From: Bacillota bacterium
GTDB lineage: Bacteria > Bacillota > Clostridia > Tissierellales > Peptoniphilaceae
Length of the DNA stretch: 6,236 bases
Assembly: GCA_023394215.1 (NCBI GenBank)
Contig: JAEXBH010000091.1
Coordinates: forward strand, 1-6,236
Reading direction: 5' to 3'
A program made the translations under genes and the position numbers. This document shows positions 4,015 through 6,236 of the stretch, in pieces (position 1 is the stretch's first letter; each line of letters starts with the position of its first letter). The notes under the pieces are model-generated. The model was given only the letters and a program-made list of their open reading frames with translations. It ran no database searches and was not told the DNA's origin.

Positions 4015-5436
4015 ATGTCAAATTATTTCAAAAGGAATGAAAATATGGGGAAAATCGTTAAATATGTTATGAGAACCCTATCTGTAGGTTTTGTTGTATG
4101 TATGGTACTGGGTACTGCAATTTTTTCAAAAGATGTACAGGCAAAGGGGGAGGATAAGCCCCTTGCAGCAGATGCTAAATTGGCCGAGGCGGATCTTAAG
4201 CTGGGAGAAAATCAAGCTAAAGAAGCTGAAAAAGAAATGGGAACTTGGGGATATTTATCCCCTGATAAAAAGGAAGAGTATTTAAATTCTCTAAAAGGTA
4301 AAAGTGCTGAAGAAGTAAAAAAGAGATTTGAAGAAATAAAGAAAGAATACAAGAGTTTTTTGTTGGAAAAAGGTAGAGGTATAATTTCCGAGTTTGACAG
4401 TATTGTTAAGGAGCTTGCAAGCTATGATGAGTTGGAAAACACGGAAGATTACGAGGGTCAGATAAGAATTTGGACAGGTGACGGCAAAGACAATCCGGGA
4501 GGCAAAGATCAAGGGCCAAAGTTTATTAAAGCTTATGAGGAATATGTAAAATCCGCAGATGCTACAATCAAAGGAATTGAAGATAAGATATTGAGCAATT
4601 TGGAATATTATAGAACCCATGCCGATATTGAGTTAAAGACCAGGCAAATTGCCCAGTGGCGTAAAAAATATCCGGAAAATCCTATTATAGAAGAAAAATT
4701 TAATTCTAATATTAAACAAAAAGATGATAATACTTATGCTTCTCAAATAGGATCAAACTTAGCCGGCTATTATAATGATGAATTCTTGAAGGCATTTCAT
4801 GAGATAGAAGAAGAAGTAAAATTACAGGATGCAAAAACAGCTTTGAAGGCCGCTATAGAAAAGGCTAAGGAATTTACAAAGACGGATGAGCATAATAAGG
4901 CTGCAAGTGATTTAAAAGACCGCTTAAAAGCTGCTGTGGAAGATGCGGAAGCAAAATTGAACAAAGAAGGTCTTAAAGAAAAAGATTTAATCGACGCTAA
5001 GGAAAGTATAGATAAATCCTTAAGTAGTTTTCCAACAGGAGAATCGGCACCGGAAGCTGAAGAAGAAATACCAGCAATGAAGTTAACACCGGCAAAAAAG
5101 GAAGAGCTTACGCCCGCAATGAAGATTACACCAGCAAAAAAGGAAGAGCTTACGCCCGCAATGAAGTTGACACCGGCAAAAAAGGAAGAGCTTACGCCTG
5201 CAATGAAGTTAACACCGGCGAAAAAGGAAGAGCTTACAGCAGCGATGAAATTGGCTCCTGCTAAAAAGAAGGTGTTTATGCCTGAAAAAAAGACAGGTAC
5301 TGTTGAAACAAAGTCTATTAAGAGCTTTGTAGAAAGTAAAAATCCAAAAACAGGTGATATGGGAATTTTAGCTCCTTTATTTACGAGTTTAACAGCTATG
5401 GGAGCTTTAGTTTTATCAAAGAAGAAAAATGATTAA
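4015..5436 (+). CDS. sortase-anchored, repeat-containing cell-wall surface protein
   Basis: This is a 473-residue secreted protein counted from ATG 4015. Residues 1-43 form a signal peptide: a basic stretch (KRNENMGKIVKYVMR), a hydrophobic core (LSVGFVVCMVLGTAIF), and probable cleavage after VQA (43). Residues 44-276 are a charged, mainly helical body of no family I recognise, broken by a Gly/Asp-rich loop, GDGKDNPGGKDQG. Residues 277-339 (LKAAIEKAKEF to SLSSF) resemble FIVAR-type helical modules of Gram-positive adhesins. Residues 349-418 are five 14-residue repeats with consensus EELTPAMKLTPAKK. The C-terminus has the sortase signal NPKTGD (443-448), a hydrophobic segment (449-468) and the basic tail KKKND. 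It should be covalently linked to peptidoglycan and face outwards, with the Lys/Pro repeats acting as a wall-spanning stalk. Its ligand is unknown. An in-frame ATG at 4045, with AAGGA eight nucleotides upstream, could serve as an alternative start and still leaves a complete signal peptide. The gene is transcribed alone. Confidence 0.88.
   Translation: MSNYFKRNENMGKIVKYVMRTLSVGFVVCMVLGTAIFSKDVQAKGEDKPLAADAKLAEADLKLGENQAKEAEKEMGTWGYLSPDKKEEYLNSLKGKSAEEVKKRFEEIKKEYKSFLLEKGRGIISEFDSIVKELASYDELENTEDYEGQIRIWTGDGKDNPGGKDQGPKFIKAYEEYVKSADATIKGIEDKILSNLEYYRTHADIELKTRQIAQWRKKYPENPIIEEKFNSNIKQKDDNTYASQIGSNLAGYYNDEFLKAFHEIEEEVKLQDAKTALKAAIEKAKEFTKTDEHNKAASDLKDRLKAAVEDAEAKLNKEGLKEKDLIDAKESIDKSLSSFPTGESAPEAEEEIPAMKLTPAKKEELTPAMKITPAKKEELTPAMKLTPAKKEELTPAMKLTPAKKEELTAAMKLAPAKKKVFMPEKKTGTVETKSIKSFVESKNPKTGDMGILAPLFTSLTAMGALVLSKKKND
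5059..5268 (+). repeat. five 42-bp tandem repeats inside the surface-protein gene
   Basis: The units are 5059-5100, 5101-5142, 5143-5184, 5185-5226 and 5227-5268, each encoding 14 residues. The three central units are almost identical at the DNA level: all begin GAAGAGCTTACGCC or GAAGAGCTTACGCCT and differ by only a few bases. The first and last have drifted (EEEIPAMK..., EELTAAMKLAPAKK). This pattern of homogeneous centre and divergent edges indicates recent unequal duplication. Copy number probably varies among strains without changing the frame. Confidence 0.93.
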
Positions 5437-5460
5437 TTTAATAATATTTTAAAATTTTTG

Positions 5461-5491
5461 TTGGGGTAGCTTTTGCTGCCTCAAATTTTTT
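5461..5491 (+). terminator. Rho-independent terminator of the surface-protein gene
   Basis: TTGGGGTAGC (5461-5470) pairs with GCTGCCTCAA (5475-5484) around the loop TTTT, giving ten pairs with two G-T wobbles. A T6 run follows at 5486-5491. It lies 24 nt after the stop codon. Confidence 0.87.
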
Positions 5492-5550
5492 ACATTTAAA
5501 ATTTATTCTGAAGAGGCAAAGGCTATTTCAAATTTTATTTTAAATAAAAA

Positions 5551-5615
5551 GCACTCACCTTTGGTTTTTCTTAAAATTAAATAATTCTAAGAAAAGAAGT
5601 TTTTAAGGTAAGTGC
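5551..5615 (-). terminator. imperfect long hairpin, probable terminator of the PerM-family gene
   Basis: The outer arms GCACTCACCTT (5551-5561) and AAGGTAAGTGC (5605-5615) pair with one mismatch-type wobble. Inner arms TTTTCTTA (5566-5573) and TAAGAAAA (5588-5595) pair perfectly. Unequal unpaired bases lie between inner and outer helices, and a 14-nt AT loop closes the structure. Read on the - strand, the hairpin is followed by TTTTTATTT, and it lies about 90 nt past the stop codon of the convergent membrane-protein gene. No T-run follows on the + strand. A decayed mobile-element end is a less likely alternative. The rest of the gap (5492-5550, 5616-5707) is AT-rich with no gene seen. Confidence 0.55.
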
Positions 5616-5707
5616 AAAAGTTATAGTAAAAATTTGCTTATGAATTAAATTTATGCTAAAGAAATTTTAAGTCATTTAAATAGTTAAAATTATAAGATCC
5701 TATAAAT

Positions 5708-6236
5708 TCAGCCGTATAATTTTGATTTTATAAAATCGTAGGCTATGGTTATAAGGGATGCTATCGGCACTGCCAAGACCATACCCCAAACCCCCATCAT
5801 TCCACCGAAGATTATGATGGAAACAAGTATTACAAGCGGGTGTAGACCGGTTGTATCTCCAAGGACCTTGGGTCCTAAAAGGTTATTTTCAGCCCATTGA
5901 ATAAATACAAAGAGAACTCCTACCCAAAAGGCCTTTACAGGAGATTGTAAAAGGGCAAAAACGAAGGCAGGTGTAAAGCCCATAAAAGGACCTATATAAG
6001 GGATTATATCCGCTACCATGGTGATGACACCTATTATAAAGGCGAATTCTATTTTAAGGATCGCAAGCATTATTCCGGTTACGATACCTACAAAGACAGC
6101 CATTATCAGACGGCCTCTCACTATTTCGCTCATAGATTGATTGATTTGAACGTATAGGACCTTGGCATCGTCCCTATGCTTTTTCGGTATAACTCTGTAG
6201 CATGAATTAAGTATTTTATCCTTATCAACAACTAAA
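5708..6236 (-). CDS. AI-2E/PerM family transporter (5' end outside the window)
   Basis: The reading frame on the - strand stays open from the right edge of the window to TGA at 5710-5708, giving the last 175 residues of a polytopic membrane protein. The family signature is clear. A soluble stretch ends in INQSMSEIVRGRL, followed by membrane segments MAVFVGIVTGIMLAILKI and FAFIIGVITMVADIIPYIGPFMGF, with the hallmark IPYIGPF. The later motifs QWAENNLLGPKVLGD and TGLHPLVILVSIIIFGG precede a final MVLAVPIASL and a short basic tail. The family is known as PerM, YdbI, YtvI or AI-2E permease, and its members are variously proposed exporters or ion antiporters. The substrate here cannot be inferred. 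The ATG at 6133 is an internal methionine because homologous sequence (VDKDKILNSCYRVIPKKHR) continues upstream of it. It converges on the surface-protein gene. Confidence 0.92.
   Translation of the reverse strand, partial: LVVDKDKILNSCYRVIPKKHRDDAKVLYVQINQSMSEIVRGRLIMAVFVGIVTGIMLAILKIEFAFIIGVITMVADIIPYIGPFMGFTPAFVFALLQSPVKAFWVGVLFVFIQWAENNLLGPKVLGDTTGLHPLVILVSIIIFGGMMGVWGMVLAVPIASLITIAYDFIKSKLYG

Noticed and set aside
4291..4620. 109-codon open frame on the - strand inside the surface-protein gene
   Set aside because: It lies antisense within a well-supported gene, lacks a ribosome site and has no family features. It is a shadow of the Glu/Lys-rich codons.
5708..6133. A complete 141-residue PerM-like protein starting at the ATG at 6133
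   Set aside because: The frame stays open to the window edge with upstream residues typical of the family, so this Met is internal and the gene is partial.

Overview
The window comes from a low-G+C Gram-positive anaerobe, most likely a Peptoniphilaceae-type Clostridia/Tissierellia member (Peptoniphilus, Anaerococcus or Finegoldia relatives). This is an inference from the AT-rich codon use, strong GGAGG-type ribosome sites, a large Alu-domain SRP RNA of the Bacillus/Clostridium kind, and a surface protein ending in an NPKTGD sortase signal. The genus is not proven by the sequence.

Positions 1-3290 (+ strand) look like one operon with gaps of 14-33 nt. It holds the 3' end of a nucleoside/sugar ABC-transporter permease, a purine nucleoside phosphorylase, an iron-dependent alcohol dehydrogenase, a YgjV-family membrane protein and a small membrane-anchored protein of unknown family. 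It closes at a perfect 13-bp hairpin that also works as a terminator for the opposite strand. The first three genes suggest nucleoside salvage: import, phosphorolysis, and possibly reduction of an aldehyde formed from (deoxy)ribose phosphate. The aldehyde step is conjecture because no deoC or deoB is in view. A run of ten G residues forms the ribosome-binding region of the dehydrogenase gene.

Positions 3309-3664 (- strand) form a stable-RNA unit: tRNA-Ser(GGA) with an encoded CCA, followed with no spacer by the large SRP RNA. It is driven by a near-consensus promoter (TTGACT, 17 nt, TATAAT) and ends at the shared terminator. The 350-bp gap from 3665 to 4014 carries this promoter, three 19-bp tandem repeats, and a divergent near-consensus promoter with a long leader for the next gene.

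Positions 4015-5436 (+ strand) encode a secreted, sortase-anchored surface protein. It has a signal peptide, a charged helical body, a FIVAR-like helical segment, five 14-residue Lys/Pro-rich tandem repeats and an NPKTGD wall-sorting tail. A terminator follows. The gap from 5437 to 5707 then holds a second hairpin that fits termination of the convergent gene, a PerM/AI-2E-family membrane protein (- strand, 5' end outside the window).

No clearly new multi-gene system is visible. The points most worth a second look are the G10 tract in a ribosome-binding site, the 19-bp repeat array abutting the surface-protein promoter, the zero-spacer tRNA-Ser/SRP RNA junction, and the unidentified 136-residue membrane-anchored protein.
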